Shown piece by piece: positions 33,330 through 42,042 of a DNA stretch of 64,000 nt. The DNA is from Curtobacterium pusillum (GTDB lineage Bacteria > Actinomycetota > Actinomycetes > Actinomycetales > Microbacteriaceae): assembly GCF_013359865.1 (NCBI RefSeq), contig NZ_JABMCE010000052.1, positions 1-64,000 on the forward strand, given 5' to 3'. The notes under the pieces were generated by a model that was not told the DNA's origin, did not search any database, and saw only the letters and a program-made list of their open reading frames with translations. A program made the translations under genes and the position numbers. Position 1 is the stretch's first letter; each line of letters begins with the position of its first letter.

Positions 33330-34235
33330 TCAGGGCGTGACCATGCCACCGTTCACGTTGAGCGTCTCGCCCGCGACGTAGCTCGACTCGTGCGACGCCA
33401 GGAACACGTACGCCGGCGCGAGTTCCGCGGGTTGCGCCGCGCGGCCCATCGGGGACTCGCTCGACCCGAACTCCGGAAGGGACTCCGGGTCGACGCCGCC
33501 GCTGGGCTGCAGGACGGTCCACGTCGGTCCCGGCGCGACGACGTTCACGCGGATGCCGCGTTCGACGAGTGCCTGCGCGAGCCCCTTGGAGAGGTTGTTG
33601 ACCGCGCCCTTCGACGCCGCGTAGTCGAGCCGGTCGGGTGCGGGCTGGTACGCCTCCATCGATGCCGTGGTGGTGATCGTCGAGCCCGGCTGCAGGTGGG
33701 GGAGTGCGGCCTTCACGAGCCGGAACAGCGCGAACACGTTGACGTCGAACGTCGCCTCGAACTGCTCGTCGCTGAGGTCGGTGACCTCGGGTTGCCAGCG
33801 CTGCTTCCCGGCGCCGCTGACGAGGGCGTCGATTCCTCCGAGCCCGTCGACGGCCTGCTCGACGAGTGTGTGGGCGTGGGCGCGGTCACGGAGGTCGCCG
33901 GGGATCGGCACGGCCGTCCGGCCGGCGGCGCGGATCTGCTCGATGACGTGGTCGGCGTCCGGCTGCTCCTCCGGCAGGTAAGCGAGTGCGATGTCGGCGC
34001 CCTCGCGCGCGAACGCGATCGCGACGGCCCCGCCGATGCCGGAGTCGGCACCGGTGATGAGCGCCTTCCGGCCGGCGAGCCGGCCGGTGCCCCGGTAGGT
34101 CGACTCGCCGAGATCGGGCACGGGCCGCATGTCGGACTGGAGGCCCGGCTCGGCCTGCGTCTGCGGCTCCGGCTCGACGTCGGGGTAGCGGGTGCGCGGG
34201 TCGCCGGGCTCGTACTGGTCGCGGGGCGCGTTCAT
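33330..34235 (-). CDS. Short-chain dehydrogenase/reductase with N-terminal extension (YhdG/YghA type)
   Basis: ATG 34235 overlaps the stop of the upstream dehydrogenase (TGATG) and gives 301 residues. An acidic Pro-rich 45-residue extension precedes the Rossmann fold: T-G-A-D-S-G-I-G at about 61-68, the catalytic region S-M-E-A-Y with Y-A-A-S-K, and the final V-N-G-G. This extended SDR type is common in stress-related loci. It is co-transcribed with a zinc alcohol dehydrogenase. Confidence 0.85.
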   Translation of the reverse strand: MNAPRDQYEPGDPRTRYPDVEPEPQTQAEPGLQSDMRPVPDLGESTYRGTGRLAGRKALITGADSGIGGAVAIAFAREGADIALAYLPEEQPDADHVIEQIRAAGRTAVPIPGDLRDRAHAHTLVEQAVDGLGGIDALVSGAGKQRWQPEVTDLSDEQFEATFDVNVFALFRLVKAALPHLQPGSTITTTASMEAYQPAPDRLDYAASKGAVNNLSKGLAQALVERGIRVNVVAPGPTWTVLQPSGGVDPESLPEFGSSESPMGRAAQPAELAPAYVFLASHESSYVAGETLNVNGGMVTP

Positions 34236-35458
34236 CGGGTGCTCGGCTCCAGTTCGACCTTCACCCAGCCGGGTTCGCGACGGTCGAACGCCTCGTAGGC
34301 GTCGATCGCCGATCCGATGGGTTCGTGTTCCGTGATGAGCGCCGTCGGGTCGAACTGCCCGGCGGCGACCATGTCGATGAGGGGCGGGGTGACGGAGTGG
34401 TGGTCGCAGTTCCCCATCCGTATCGTCAGGTTCTTGAGCATGGCCGCGCCGATGGGGTACCGCTCGGCGGTCGGCCCGTACACGCCGATGATGCCGATGC
34501 GGCCGTACTTCGCGACGGCGGCGACCGCCCACTGCGACACCTGCGAGGGGCCGTCGCCGGGCTTCCACTGGTGGGCGTCGCCGAACCCGTCGGCCGAGGC
34601 GTCGGGGGCGACCGTGGCGACCTCATCGTCGAACGCCGCGGCCTGCTCGGCGTCGACCGCCGCGGGGCCGCGCTTCGGTCGCTCGGCGTCGACGCCCACG
34701 GCGTCGATGACGCAGTCCGCGCCGATGCCGTCCGTCAGGGACATGATCGCCTCGACCGGGTCCTCCGCGTTGTAGTCGACGACCTCGCAGTGCTGCGCGA
34801 GTGCGGCGGCGAGCCGGGTCTCGTCGCCGTCGACGACGATCACCCGGCCGGCGCCCTGCTTGTACGCGGAGGCCGCGGCGAACTGGCCGACGATGCCCGC
34901 GCCGAAGACGACCACGACGTCACCGCGGGTGACCCCGGCGAGCTCGGCGCCGAACCAGCCGGTCGGGAAGATGTCGGAGAGCAGGATCGCCTGCTCGTCG
35001 GAGACGTTGTCGGGCAGCGGGTGCATCGTGTTCCGCGCCCACGGCACTCGGGCGTACTCGGCCTGCAGCCCGTCGATCGGCCCGGTGGACGCGGGACCGC
35101 CGAAGAACGCCGTGCCGGCCTGCGGCCCGTTGGTGTTCGCGCGGTCGCACTGTGCGGTCTTGCCCATCCGGCAGTACCGGCAGGCGCCGCAGGACACCGT
35201 CGAGTTGATGAGGACCCGGTCGCCGGGGCTGAACCCGCGCACGGCATCACCGATCTCGGTGACGACCCCCACGGCTTCGTGCCCGAGGATCGTGCCCTCC
35301 TCCATCGGGGCCATCGTGCCGCGGACGAAGTGCAGGTCCGTCCCGCAGATCGCGCTCCGCGTGATCCGCACGATGGCGTCCTCCGGGTCCTGGATCGCCG
35401 GTTCCGGTACGTCGTCGAGCCGGATGTCACCGATCCCGTGCCACACCACTGCGCGCAT
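34232..35458 (-). CDS. Zinc-dependent alcohol dehydrogenase (glutathione-independent formaldehyde dehydrogenase-like)
   Basis: ATG 35458 with GAGGAGCAC upstream gives 408 residues. Catalytic zinc ligands are in C-G-T-D (about 38) and G-H-E-A (about 60). A structural zinc cluster C-G-A-C-R-Y-C...C is at about 92-105. The NAD-binding G-A-G-I-V-G is at about 190. An insertion of about 50 residues after V-D-A-V-G-V, with D-A-E-Q and H-Q-W-K-P-G-D-G, is typical of formaldehyde-dismutase/fdhA-like enzymes. It leads a two-gene operon with the SDR. Confidence 0.85.
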   Translation of the reverse strand: MRAVVWHGIGDIRLDDVPEPAIQDPEDAIVRITRSAICGTDLHFVRGTMAPMEEGTILGHEAVGVVTEIGDAVRGFSPGDRVLINSTVSCGACRYCRMGKTAQCDRANTNGPQAGTAFFGGPASTGPIDGLQAEYARVPWARNTMHPLPDNVSDEQAILLSDIFPTGWFGAELAGVTRGDVVVVFGAGIVGQFAAASAYKQGAGRVIVVDGDETRLAAALAQHCEVVDYNAEDPVEAIMSLTDGIGADCVIDAVGVDAERPKRGPAAVDAEQAAAFDDEVATVAPDASADGFGDAHQWKPGDGPSQVSQWAVAAVAKYGRIGIIGVYGPTAERYPIGAAMLKNLTIRMGNCDHHSVTPPLIDMVAAGQFDPTALITEHEPIGSAIDAYEAFDRREPGWVKVELEPSTR

Positions 35459-35613
35459 GTGCTCCTCGTTCCGTCGCTGTCGGTTCGGCGACCACGCAAC
35501 GCCGGTTCGACTGGGTCGTCGCCCAGATGCGAGCAGCCCCGAGGAGCCGGAGCGGAAGTCCGAACACATCGAGGAGCTCCGGAACCACCGACCGCATCCG
35601 GCACAATGGAGGC

Positions 35614-35832
35614 GTGAACGAGACGGGCATGCCGCGCTTCCGACGGATCTGGTCGACGGTGCAGGTCGGCGTGCTGGCCGTGGCCGTCGTGTTCTGCATC
35701 GTGATGCTCGCGATCGGACAGGGCAAGCTCGACCGGGTCTACGCCGTCGCCGCGGTGTTCTTCGGTCTCGCGCTCATCGGGCACAGCACCTACCTGTGGC
35801 TCGTCGCGCGGACCGGCCGCGGCCGCCCCTGA
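35614..35832 (+). CDS. Small two-helix membrane protein
   Basis: GTG 35614 follows GGAGG and gives 72 residues. It has a basic N-terminus (R-F-R-R-I-W) and then two hydrophobic helices at about 15-35 and 43-63. A short Arg-rich tail follows. Typical of many actinobacterial small membrane proteins; function unknown. Confidence 0.6.
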   Translation: MNETGMPRFRRIWSTVQVGVLAVAVVFCIVMLAIGQGKLDRVYAVAAVFFGLALIGHSTYLWLVARTGRGRP

Positions 35833-35843
35833 CCTCCGGCGCG

Positions 35844-36104
35844 TCAGCCGAACCGGACGGCGAGCGGCACGAGCAGTCCCGCGACCCAGACGAGCACCAG
35901 GAGGAGCGCGCCGATCGCGATGAACCGGCGGCGCCGACGGAGCCTCGGACTGCGCTCCTCGCCCCACATCTGCGCGCGGACGAGCACACGGTTCGCCTGC
36001 TCGACGACCTTCCGGACCTCGGGGTCGTCGAGTTCGAGCACGCCGTCGCGGGCGTGCTGGGCGATGACGGTCGCTTCGTCGACGGTCAGGTCGTCCTTGC
36101 GCAT
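35844..36104 (-). CDS. Small protein with C-terminal membrane helix
   Basis: ATG 36104 gives 86 residues. The soluble helical N-terminus (T-V-D-E-A-T-V-I-A-Q-H-A-R-D-G) is followed by five arginines (R-L-R-R-R-R-R) and one C-terminal membrane helix. It resembles tail-anchored proteins. Convergent with the preceding small membrane protein, 11 bases apart. Confidence 0.6.
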   Translation of the reverse strand: MRKDDLTVDEATVIAQHARDGVLELDDPEVRKVVEQANRVLVRAQMWGEERSPRLRRRRRFIAIGALLLVLVWVAGLLVPLAVRFG

Positions 36105-36202
36105 GCGCCCATGCTGCCACGGGCGGTGCACGGCGCGACAGGGGCGCCCGGGGTACGGCGGTCTGAGCGGGGGCCGAGCCGTCGTCGGGTAGCACCGACT
36201 CC

Positions 36203-37162
36203 ATGGCACATCGGTTCCGCGGGAAGATCGTCGTCGTCACGGGAGCATCGAGCGGCATCGGGAGGGCCGCTGCGCACGAGTTCGCCCGGCGCGGCGCGAC
36301 GCTCGTCCTGGCCGCCAGGAGCCACGACGGCCTCGAGGCAGCCGCCGCCGAGTGTCGAGAGCTCGGCGCCGAGGCGATCGCGATCCCGACGGACGTCGCC
36401 GACGAGCACGCCGTCCGGGACCTCGTCGCCACCACCACGACCCGGTTCGGCCGGATCGACGTCTTCGTCGGCAACGCCGGGCTGTTCGCCTACGGCCTGT
36501 TCGAGCAGACCCCGACGAAGGCCTTCAAGCGCATCGTCGACACGAACCTCTACGGACACCTGCACGCCATCACCGCCCTGCTCCCGCACTGGAAGCAGCG
36601 AGGGGAGGGCACCTACGTGCTCGTCGGGAGCATCCAGTCGCTGCTCTCGGCGCCGTACCAGTCCGCGTACGTGACGAGCAAGCACGCGGCGCTCGGTCTG
36701 ATCGACGTCCTCGGCGACGAGTTCGCGGGCACCGGCATCCGGTTCACCGCCCTGCTGCCCTCGACGATCGACACGCCGATCTACCGGAACGGTGCCAACT
36801 ACACCGGCAAGAACTCGCACCCGCTCCCGCCGACGGTGTCGGTCCAGCGCGCGGGCCGCGCGGTCGTGCGGGCGGCCGTGCACCCGAAGCGCTACCGGTT
36901 CGTCGGCCGCGTCCAGGCGTCGCTCGTGCCGCTGCAGTACGTGTTCCCCGGCCTGTTCCACGCGATCACGAAGCCGATGGTCCAGACGTTCGCGCTGCGG
37001 GGCAAGGGTGCTCCGACCGACGGGAACCTCTACGCTCCGGCCGACGCCGGCTACGCGACGGACGGCGGCTGGGTCGCGACGCGACGGCGCGTCACGCGCC
37101 CCCTCCTCGTGATCGGGGCGGTCACCGCCGTCGCCGGGGTCGCCCTGCGCGCACGCCGCTGA
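36203..37162 (+). CDS. Short-chain dehydrogenase/reductase with C-terminal membrane segment
   Basis: The product has 319 residues from ATG 36203. Cofactor turn T-G-A-S-S-G-I-G is at 14-21, N-A-G in the middle, and the catalytic S...Y-V-T-S-K at about 155-161. After the SDR fold a long tail ends in a hydrophobic stretch (L-L-V-I-G-A-V-T-A-V-A-G-V-A) and Arg-rich end. Membrane-associated SDRs of this kind often act on lipids, but the substrate is unknown. Confidence 0.85.
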   Translation: MAHRFRGKIVVVTGASSGIGRAAAHEFARRGATLVLAARSHDGLEAAAAECRELGAEAIAIPTDVADEHAVRDLVATTTTRFGRIDVFVGNAGLFAYGLFEQTPTKAFKRIVDTNLYGHLHAITALLPHWKQRGEGTYVLVGSIQSLLSAPYQSAYVTSKHAALGLIDVLGDEFAGTGIRFTALLPSTIDTPIYRNGANYTGKNSHPLPPTVSVQRAGRAVVRAAVHPKRYRFVGRVQASLVPLQYVFPGLFHAITKPMVQTFALRGKGAPTDGNLYAPADAGYATDGGWVATRRRVTRPLLVIGAVTAVAGVALRARR

Positions 37163-37207
37163 CGGACTGGAGGCACGGGGCGGGCCCGACCCGCGCCTCC
37201 AGTCCGT
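37162..37207. terminator. Bidirectional hairpin with GACGGACTGGAGGC arms
   Basis: ACGGACTGGAGGC (37162-37174) pairs with GCCTCCAGTCCGT (37195-37207), and an inner GCGGG/CCCGC-type pairing adds to it. It lies between convergent genes and its arm begins inside the SDR stop codon. A near-identical palindrome occurs at 41972-42018, so this is a dispersed family. Confidence 0.75.
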
Positions 37208-37220
37208 CCGTCGGAGACTC

Positions 37221-38447
37221 CTAGAACAGCTTCGCGCTCGCGCGGCGAGCGCCCTCGCCGAGGGACTCGAGCTTCGCGGCCGCGATGTGCGGGTGGATGC
37301 GCCCGCCGAGGCCGCAGTCGGTGCCGGCGATCACGCGCTCACGGCCGACGACCGAGGCGAACCGCTCGATGCGCTGCGCGACGAGGTCGGGGTGCTCGAC
37401 GACGTTCGTGGCGTGGCCGACGACGCCCGGGACGATGACCTTGCCGTCGGGCAGCGCGACGTCCTGCCAGACCGTCCACTCGTGCTCGTGGCGGGCGTTC
37501 GCGGCCTCGAACGAGTACGCGCCGGCGTCGATGTCGAGCATGAGGTCGACGATGTGACGCAGCTCGATGTCGGTCGTGTGCGGACCGTGCCAGGAGCCCC
37601 AGCAGAGGTGGAAGCGCACGCGGCTCGTGTCGAGGCCCTTCAGCGCGTGGTTGAGCGCCTCGACGCGGATCCGGGTGAAGGCGCGGTAGTCCTCGACGCT
37701 CGGCTCGGGGTTGATCTGGTCCCAGTTCTCGGCGATCGACGGGTCGTCGATCTGCAGCACGAGACCCGCGTCGAGGATGGTCCGGTACTCCTCGCGGAGC
37801 GCGTCCGCCCACGCCCAGATGTGCTCCTCGTCGGTCGCGTAGTACTCGTTCGCGATGCGGGCGGCGGAGCCGGGGGAGAGCGCCGTGATGAAGCCGTTCT
37901 CGGCACCGGAGGCCTCGACCGCGTGCTTCAGGTTCGCGGCATCGGTCGCGGCGGCCTCCTGCCCGGTGTAGACGATCGGACCGGTCGTGGTCGGGAAGGC
38001 CGTGGCGTTCTTGCCCGTGCCGATGCCCGACTCCGGGTCGGTGTAGGCGTCGCGGAAGATCGTCCAGTCCCGGCGGTCCGGGAAGCTCGTCAGCTTGACG
38101 TCGCCCGGGGTCGAGCGGACCGGCTCCTGCGTGAAGATGTTCTCCTCGGTCAGGCTGAGGCCGCTGACGCGCTGGAACGAGTAGCCCCACCAGGCGCCGT
38201 AGTCGACCGCGTTCGACATGGCCTTGCCGAACTCGCCGTCGCCCGGCTGCGTGATGCCGAGCGCGACCTGGCGTGCGACGACGTCGTCGACGGCCTTGCT
38301 CGTGAGTGCCCGGACCTCGTCGGTGGTCTCGAGCGTGAAACCGTCCGCGGCCACCGGGCGGGCGGCGTTCGCGGCGATGAGCTCGGGGGTGCGGGGGAGC
38401 GAACCGGCCGTCGTGGCCTGGACGTGGTCGGTGTTCTCGAAGGACAT
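37221..38447 (-). CDS. Cobalamin-independent methionine synthase-like protein (MetE C-terminal domain family)
   Basis: The product has 408 residues; ATG 38447 is the start. It corresponds to the catalytic MetE TIM barrel only, about half of full MetE. Substrate and zinc regions are recognisable: T-T-A-G-S-L-P-R-T near the N-terminus, Q-I-D-D-P-S-I, H-L-C-W-G-S-W-H-G, and G-T-D-C-G-L-G-G at the C-terminus. Stand-alone members act as methyltransferases or related C-S/thiol enzymes; the true substrate is uncertain. Confidence 0.8.
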   Translation of the reverse strand: MSFENTDHVQATTAGSLPRTPELIAANAARPVAADGFTLETTDEVRALTSKAVDDVVARQVALGITQPGDGEFGKAMSNAVDYGAWWGYSFQRVSGLSLTEENIFTQEPVRSTPGDVKLTSFPDRRDWTIFRDAYTDPESGIGTGKNATAFPTTTGPIVYTGQEAAATDAANLKHAVEASGAENGFITALSPGSAARIANEYYATDEEHIWAWADALREEYRTILDAGLVLQIDDPSIAENWDQINPEPSVEDYRAFTRIRVEALNHALKGLDTSRVRFHLCWGSWHGPHTTDIELRHIVDLMLDIDAGAYSFEAANARHEHEWTVWQDVALPDGKVIVPGVVGHATNVVEHPDLVAQRIERFASVVGRERVIAGTDCGLGGRIHPHIAAAKLESLGEGARRASAKLF

Positions 38448-38540
38448 GGTGCCCAATCTGTCACCTGCGGACGCGGGACCCGGTGCCGGTTACGTCGCAC
38501 GACGCGCTGCCCCCGCCCCGACCGGGAGAATGGAGAGGCC

Positions 38541-39569
38541 ATGCCACGACCCACTTCACGCATCCCGCTCAACACCCTCGCCGTGCCGTTCGGGCTCGCC
38601 GGGTTCGCCGAGACCTGGTCGTACGCGGCCCCCGCGCTGCACCTGCCGGCCTTCCTCCCGCAGGTCTTCTGGGCGATCGCGGCGATCGCCTGGGTGTGGC
38701 TGCTGGGCGCGCACACCGTCCGGGGTGTCCGCGTGCGGGCGCGGGAACGGCTCGTCGACCAGCTCCGGCACCCCGCGCAGGGGCCGCTCGCCGCGCTGGT
38801 GCCGGCGACGGCCATGCTGCTCGGGGTCGACCTGGCCCGCTCCTGGCCGGTCGGTGGCGAGGTGCTGGTGCTGCTGGCGGTGGCGGTGGCCGCCGGTTTC
38901 GCCGCCTGGCTCCTCACCACGTGGTTCGAGGGCCGACTCGTGCTCGAGTCCGTGCACGGCGGCTACCTGCTGCCCACGGTCGCCGCGGCACTGGTCGGTT
39001 CGGTCGCGACGCACGAGGTCGGCGCGACCTGGCTCTCGTGGGCGTGCTTCGGCGTCGGGGTGTTCTTCTGGGGCGTGATGACCGGCCTGCTGCTCATCCG
39101 GCTGTGCTTCCGGCCGACCCTGCCGGGGCCGCTGGTGCCGACGATGGCGATCCTCGTCGCTCCGCCGGCGGTCGCCACGGTGTCGCTGTTCGCGCTCACC
39201 GACGGCGCGGTCACCCTGCCCGTGCAGGCGATCGCGGGCCTCGGAGCGCTGCTGTTCCTCGTGCAGGTCGCGCTGCTGCCGCGGTACGTCCGGCTGTCGT
39301 TCTCGCTCGGGTTCTGGTCGTTCACGTTCCCGGCGGCCGCGGTCGCGACGGCGGCGATCGAGTGGCTGCGGGTCCTCGACGTGCCGTCGGCGTGGATCCC
39401 GACAGCGGCCGTCCTCGCGCTGCTCTCGGCGCTCGTCGGGGTCGTCGGGGCGAGGTCGATCGGGCTCGCGGCGCACCATCTGCTCCGGCAGGCGGAGGAC
39501 GTCCTGCACGCTGCGGACGACGAGGACGCGGAGCCCGGCCCGGTCACCGGGGCGACGCGCGTGGTCTGA
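38541..39569 (+). CDS. TDT-family (TehA/SLAC1-like) transporter
   Basis: ATG 38541 follows GGAGAGG and gives 342 residues. About ten hydrophobic helices cover the chain. The SLAC1/TehA-type pattern includes P-F-G-L-A-G-F at the first helix, a middle G-G-Y-L-L-P-T-V-A-A, and F-W-S-F-T-F-P near the C-terminal end. Family members move anions, tellurite-related compounds or C4-dicarboxylates. The final 30 residues are acidic and cytosolic. Confidence 0.75.
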   Translation: MPRPTSRIPLNTLAVPFGLAGFAETWSYAAPALHLPAFLPQVFWAIAAIAWVWLLGAHTVRGVRVRARERLVDQLRHPAQGPLAALVPATAMLLGVDLARSWPVGGEVLVLLAVAVAAGFAAWLLTTWFEGRLVLESVHGGYLLPTVAAALVGSVATHEVGATWLSWACFGVGVFFWGVMTGLLLIRLCFRPTLPGPLVPTMAILVAPPAVATVSLFALTDGAVTLPVQAIAGLGALLFLVQVALLPRYVRLSFSLGFWSFTFPAAAVATAAIEWLRVLDVPSAWIPTAAVLALLSALVGVVGARSIGLAAHHLLRQAEDVLHAADDEDAEPGPVTGATRVV

Positions 39570-39660
39570 CCGGCGCTCCGGCGCGTGCCTGCGAGCGCCG
39601 CGTGACGCCCCGAGACGGCTCGCGTCGCGACTCCGCCGCCGGACGACGTACCGTCGTCCC

Positions 39661-40470
39661 ATGAGCACGACGACGTCCACCGCGCCCGACTTCCAGGCCG
39701 GATGGGCGGCCTGGCACGACGCCCACGAGCGTGCCCGGGCCGACGAGCACGGCTTCCTCGCCATCACGAGCATCCGTTGGTTGACCGCGACATCGGAGCG
39801 GTTCGACGACGCGCCCGGAGCGTGGTCGACGTCGGAAGACGGACCCGTGGTGGTGCTCGACGGCGCCGAGGCGGTCGAGGTCGACGGCGTGCGGGTCACC
39901 GCGACCCACCGGTTCGGTCCGCTGCCCGAGCGCTCGAGCACCGCGGTCGTGTGGCGGGACGGTGACGAGACCGTCGTGGTCGAGGTCGCCCGACGTGGTG
40001 GCAGCGACGTCATCCGGCCGCGGCGCCCCTCGAGCCCGACCCGGGTTTCCTACGCGGGGACGCCGTCGTACGCCCCCGACCCGGCGTTCGTGGTCGAGGC
40101 GCACTTCGAGCCGTTCGAGACGCCGCGCGAGGTCACGGTCGGCTCGGTGGTCGACGGCTTGCAGCACGTGTACGAGGCGCCGGGCGTGCTGACGTTCGAC
40201 CTCGACGGGCCGCGGTCGCTCCTCGCGTTCAACGGGCACGGCGACGGGCTGCACGTGCTGTTCACCGACCGGACGAGCGGGGTGACGACCTCCGCGGCCA
40301 ACCGGAGTCTGGACGTCCCGGCGCCGGACGCCTCCGGGGTGACGACGATCGACTTCAACCGGGCGACGAACCTGCCGTGCGCGTACACCGCGCACGCGAC
40401 GTGCCCGTTGCCGCCGGCGGAGAACCGGCTCGACGTCGCGGTCGAGGCGGGGGAGCAGCTGCCGGCCTGA
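39661..40470 (+). CDS. DUF1684 domain protein
   Basis: The product has 269 residues from ATG 39661. The DUF1684 hallmark at the end reads T-T-I-D-F-N-R-A-T-N-L-P-C-A-Y-T, then A-T-C-P-L-P-P-A-E-N-R-L. Near the start it has G-F-L-A-I-T-S-I-R-W-L. The domain is all-beta and its activity is unknown. It lies 91 bases after the TDT transporter gene. Confidence 0.85.
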   Translation: MSTTTSTAPDFQAGWAAWHDAHERARADEHGFLAITSIRWLTATSERFDDAPGAWSTSEDGPVVVLDGAEAVEVDGVRVTATHRFGPLPERSSTAVVWRDGDETVVVEVARRGGSDVIRPRRPSSPTRVSYAGTPSYAPDPAFVVEAHFEPFETPREVTVGSVVDGLQHVYEAPGVLTFDLDGPRSLLAFNGHGDGLHVLFTDRTSGVTTSAANRSLDVPAPDASGVTTIDFNRATNLPCAYTAHATCPLPPAENRLDVAVEAGEQLPA

Positions 40471-40499
40471 CGCGGGCGCGGGCGCGGGCGGCGCATGCC

Positions 40500-40640
40500 T
40501 GCGCATCCGTCGACACCACACGTGACGATCGACGGGTGCTGTGTCGACGCATGCGCCCGCATCGGATGCGTGGGCATCGTGGGACGAAACACGAGTCGAT
40601 CGACGCGTGCTGTGTCGGACGGTGCCCACGCACCGAGCTC
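40500..40640. repeat. Two REP-like imperfect palindromes
   Basis: Two adjacent units share GATCGACG-x-GTGCTGTGT (40527-40545 and 40598-40616). Each right arm pairs imperfectly with a left arm: GCGCATCCGTCGACAC with GTGTCGACGCATGCGC, and GCGTGGGCATCG with CGGTGCCCACGC. A third, more diverged copy lies at 54505-54575. They fill the space between two converging genes. Confidence 0.6.
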
Positions 40641-40662
40641 CGGCGGACGACATCGCCCGGGG

Positions 40663-41238
40663 TCAACGCGCCGGGACCCGCCTCCAGTCGCTCGTCGCAC
40701 GCCAGGTGCGCGGATCGAACGCGAACACGCTGCCCATCCCGGGCTGGTCGAGCGCGCGGGAGATCGGCACGCCGCGCAGGTCCGCGAGCAGGAGCGCCCC
40801 GACGGCGCCGTGCGACACGATCGTCACGTCGCCGGCATCGTCGTCCGCCGTGAGCCGCCGGACCGCCTCGACGATCCGTGCCTGGGCGTCCACGGCCCGC
40901 TCCCATCCGCGCACGGACTCCTCCGGCGCGGAGAAGAACGCGTCGACGACGCCCTCGAACTCCTCGAACGGCAGGTAGCCGGTGGCGCTCCGGTCGATCT
41001 CCCCGAGTGCCCCATGCGTCGTCGGGACGATGCCCGTCGCCGTGCCCAGGACCGCAGCGGTCTCGACGGCCTTCCGCTCCTCGCTCGACACGATCCGCCG
41101 GACTTCCGGGTGCCGGGCGACGTCGACCGCTCGGGCGGCGCGGGACCGGCCGGCGTCGGAGAGACCCCACGACTCGATCGGACGGGCGGGCTCCACGACG
41201 ACCTCGGCGTGGGTCAGGAAGAACGAGACCACGGTCAC
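40663..41238 (-). CDS. Histidine phosphatase-like protein with altered RHG motif
   Basis: GTG 41238 overlaps the MgtC stop (GTGA) and gives 191 residues. The histidine-phosphatase fold is visible: F-F-L-T-H-A-E-V-V near residue 8, G-R-S-R-A-A, a middle S-S-E-E-R-K-A-V-E-T-A, and late V-S-H-G-A-V. The usual R-H-G reads T-H-A, so the first arginine is lost while both histidines remain. It may be a weak phosphatase or a non-catalytic relative. Confidence 0.75.
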   Translation of the reverse strand: MTVVSFFLTHAEVVVEPARPIESWGLSDAGRSRAARAVDVARHPEVRRIVSSEERKAVETAAVLGTATGIVPTTHGALGEIDRSATGYLPFEEFEGVVDAFFSAPEESVRGWERAVDAQARIVEAVRRLTADDDAGDVTIVSHGAVGALLLADLRGVPISRALDQPGMGSVFAFDPRTWRATSDWRRVPAR

Positions 41239-41951
41239 TCCAGTTCGTCCGCCGCCGAGGGGTCGACGATCCGCACGCCCTCGACCTCGCCGATCCGGGC
41301 GAGGAGTGCGGCGCCCTCGGCCCGCCCGGCGATGTCGATCCGCACCGCGGTCGCGTCCGTGCGGTCGGTGTCCTGCCGGACGAGCCGGGCGACCCGCCAG
41401 CCCCCGGCGGTGACGAGCGCGAGCACGTCGGGGAGCACGCCACGTCCGGCGTCGTACACCACGTCGAGCGTCATCGTCTGCTCGGCGGAGGCCGACAGTG
41501 CGCGCACGATCGCCGTGTACCCGAACACGACGACGAAGTGCAGCGCGGTCACGACGAGCGCGAGGAGCCAGAGTCCGGCGCCCGCGGCCATGCCGATCGC
41601 CGCCGTCTCCCAGACCGCGGCGGCGGTGGTCAGGCCGCGGACCGCGCCGCGCCGGGTGAGGATGAGCCCCGCGCCGAGGAACCCGACCCCGGAGACGATC
41701 TGCGCCGCGACACGGGAGGGGTCGAGCACCACGTGGTCGGGCACGAGGACGTCGCCGAAACCGTACTTGCTGACGAGGAGCATCAGCGCGGAGGCGGTGC
41801 CGACGATCGCCTGCGTGCGGATGCCCGCGCTCTTCGACCGGAGCTGCCGTTCCAAGCCGATGAGGGACGCGAGCGCGAACGCGAGCAGGACCTCGCCGAT
41901 CTGCACCCACCCCTGCCCGGCGAGCGGTTGGGTGAGTTGTTCGATCGTCAC
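41235..41951 (-). CDS. mgtC: MgtC/SapB family membrane protein
   Basis: GTG 41951 gives 238 residues. Four or five membrane helices lie in residues 15-145 with the MgtC signature: L-I-G-L-E-R-Q, R-T-Q-A-I-V-G-T, S-G-V-G-F-L-G-A-G, and G-L-T-T-A-A-A-V-W. A C-terminal ACT-like cytosolic domain follows. Members affect magnesium/pH homeostasis. It is coupled to the phosphatase-like gene. Confidence 0.85.
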   Translation of the reverse strand: MTIEQLTQPLAGQGWVQIGEVLLAFALASLIGLERQLRSKSAGIRTQAIVGTASALMLLVSKYGFGDVLVPDHVVLDPSRVAAQIVSGVGFLGAGLILTRRGAVRGLTTAAAVWETAAIGMAAGAGLWLLALVVTALHFVVVFGYTAIVRALSASAEQTMTLDVVYDAGRGVLPDVLALVTAGGWRVARLVRQDTDRTDATAVRIDIAGRAEGAALLARIGEVEGVRIVDPSAADELE

Positions 41952-41971
41952 GCGGAACGACGTTACGCCGT

Positions 41972-42018
41972 GACGGACGGGAGGCGCGATGCCGGCCGTC
42001 CCGCGCCTCCCGTCCGTC
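41972..42018. repeat. Perfect 17-bp palindrome of the GACGGAC-GGAGGC family
   Basis: GACGGACGGGAGGCGCG (41972-41988) pairs perfectly with CGCGCCTCCCGTCCGTC (42002-42018) around 13 bases. It is a relative of the terminator at 37162-37207 but lies between divergent genes (mgtC and the reverse transcriptase), where a terminator is not expected. It sits just upstream of the likely RT promoter. Confidence 0.8.
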
Positions 42019-42030
42019 GGCGGATCGCCG

Positions 42031-42036
42031 TATGGT
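42031..42036 (+). promoter_or_regulatory. Candidate -10 element for a leaderless reverse transcriptase mRNA
   Basis: TATGGT ends seven bases before GTG 42043, the distance expected when transcription starts on the start codon itself. No ribosome site precedes the GTG. The -35 region would fall in the right arm of the palindrome. Confidence 0.45.
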
Positions 42037-42042
42037 GATCGC

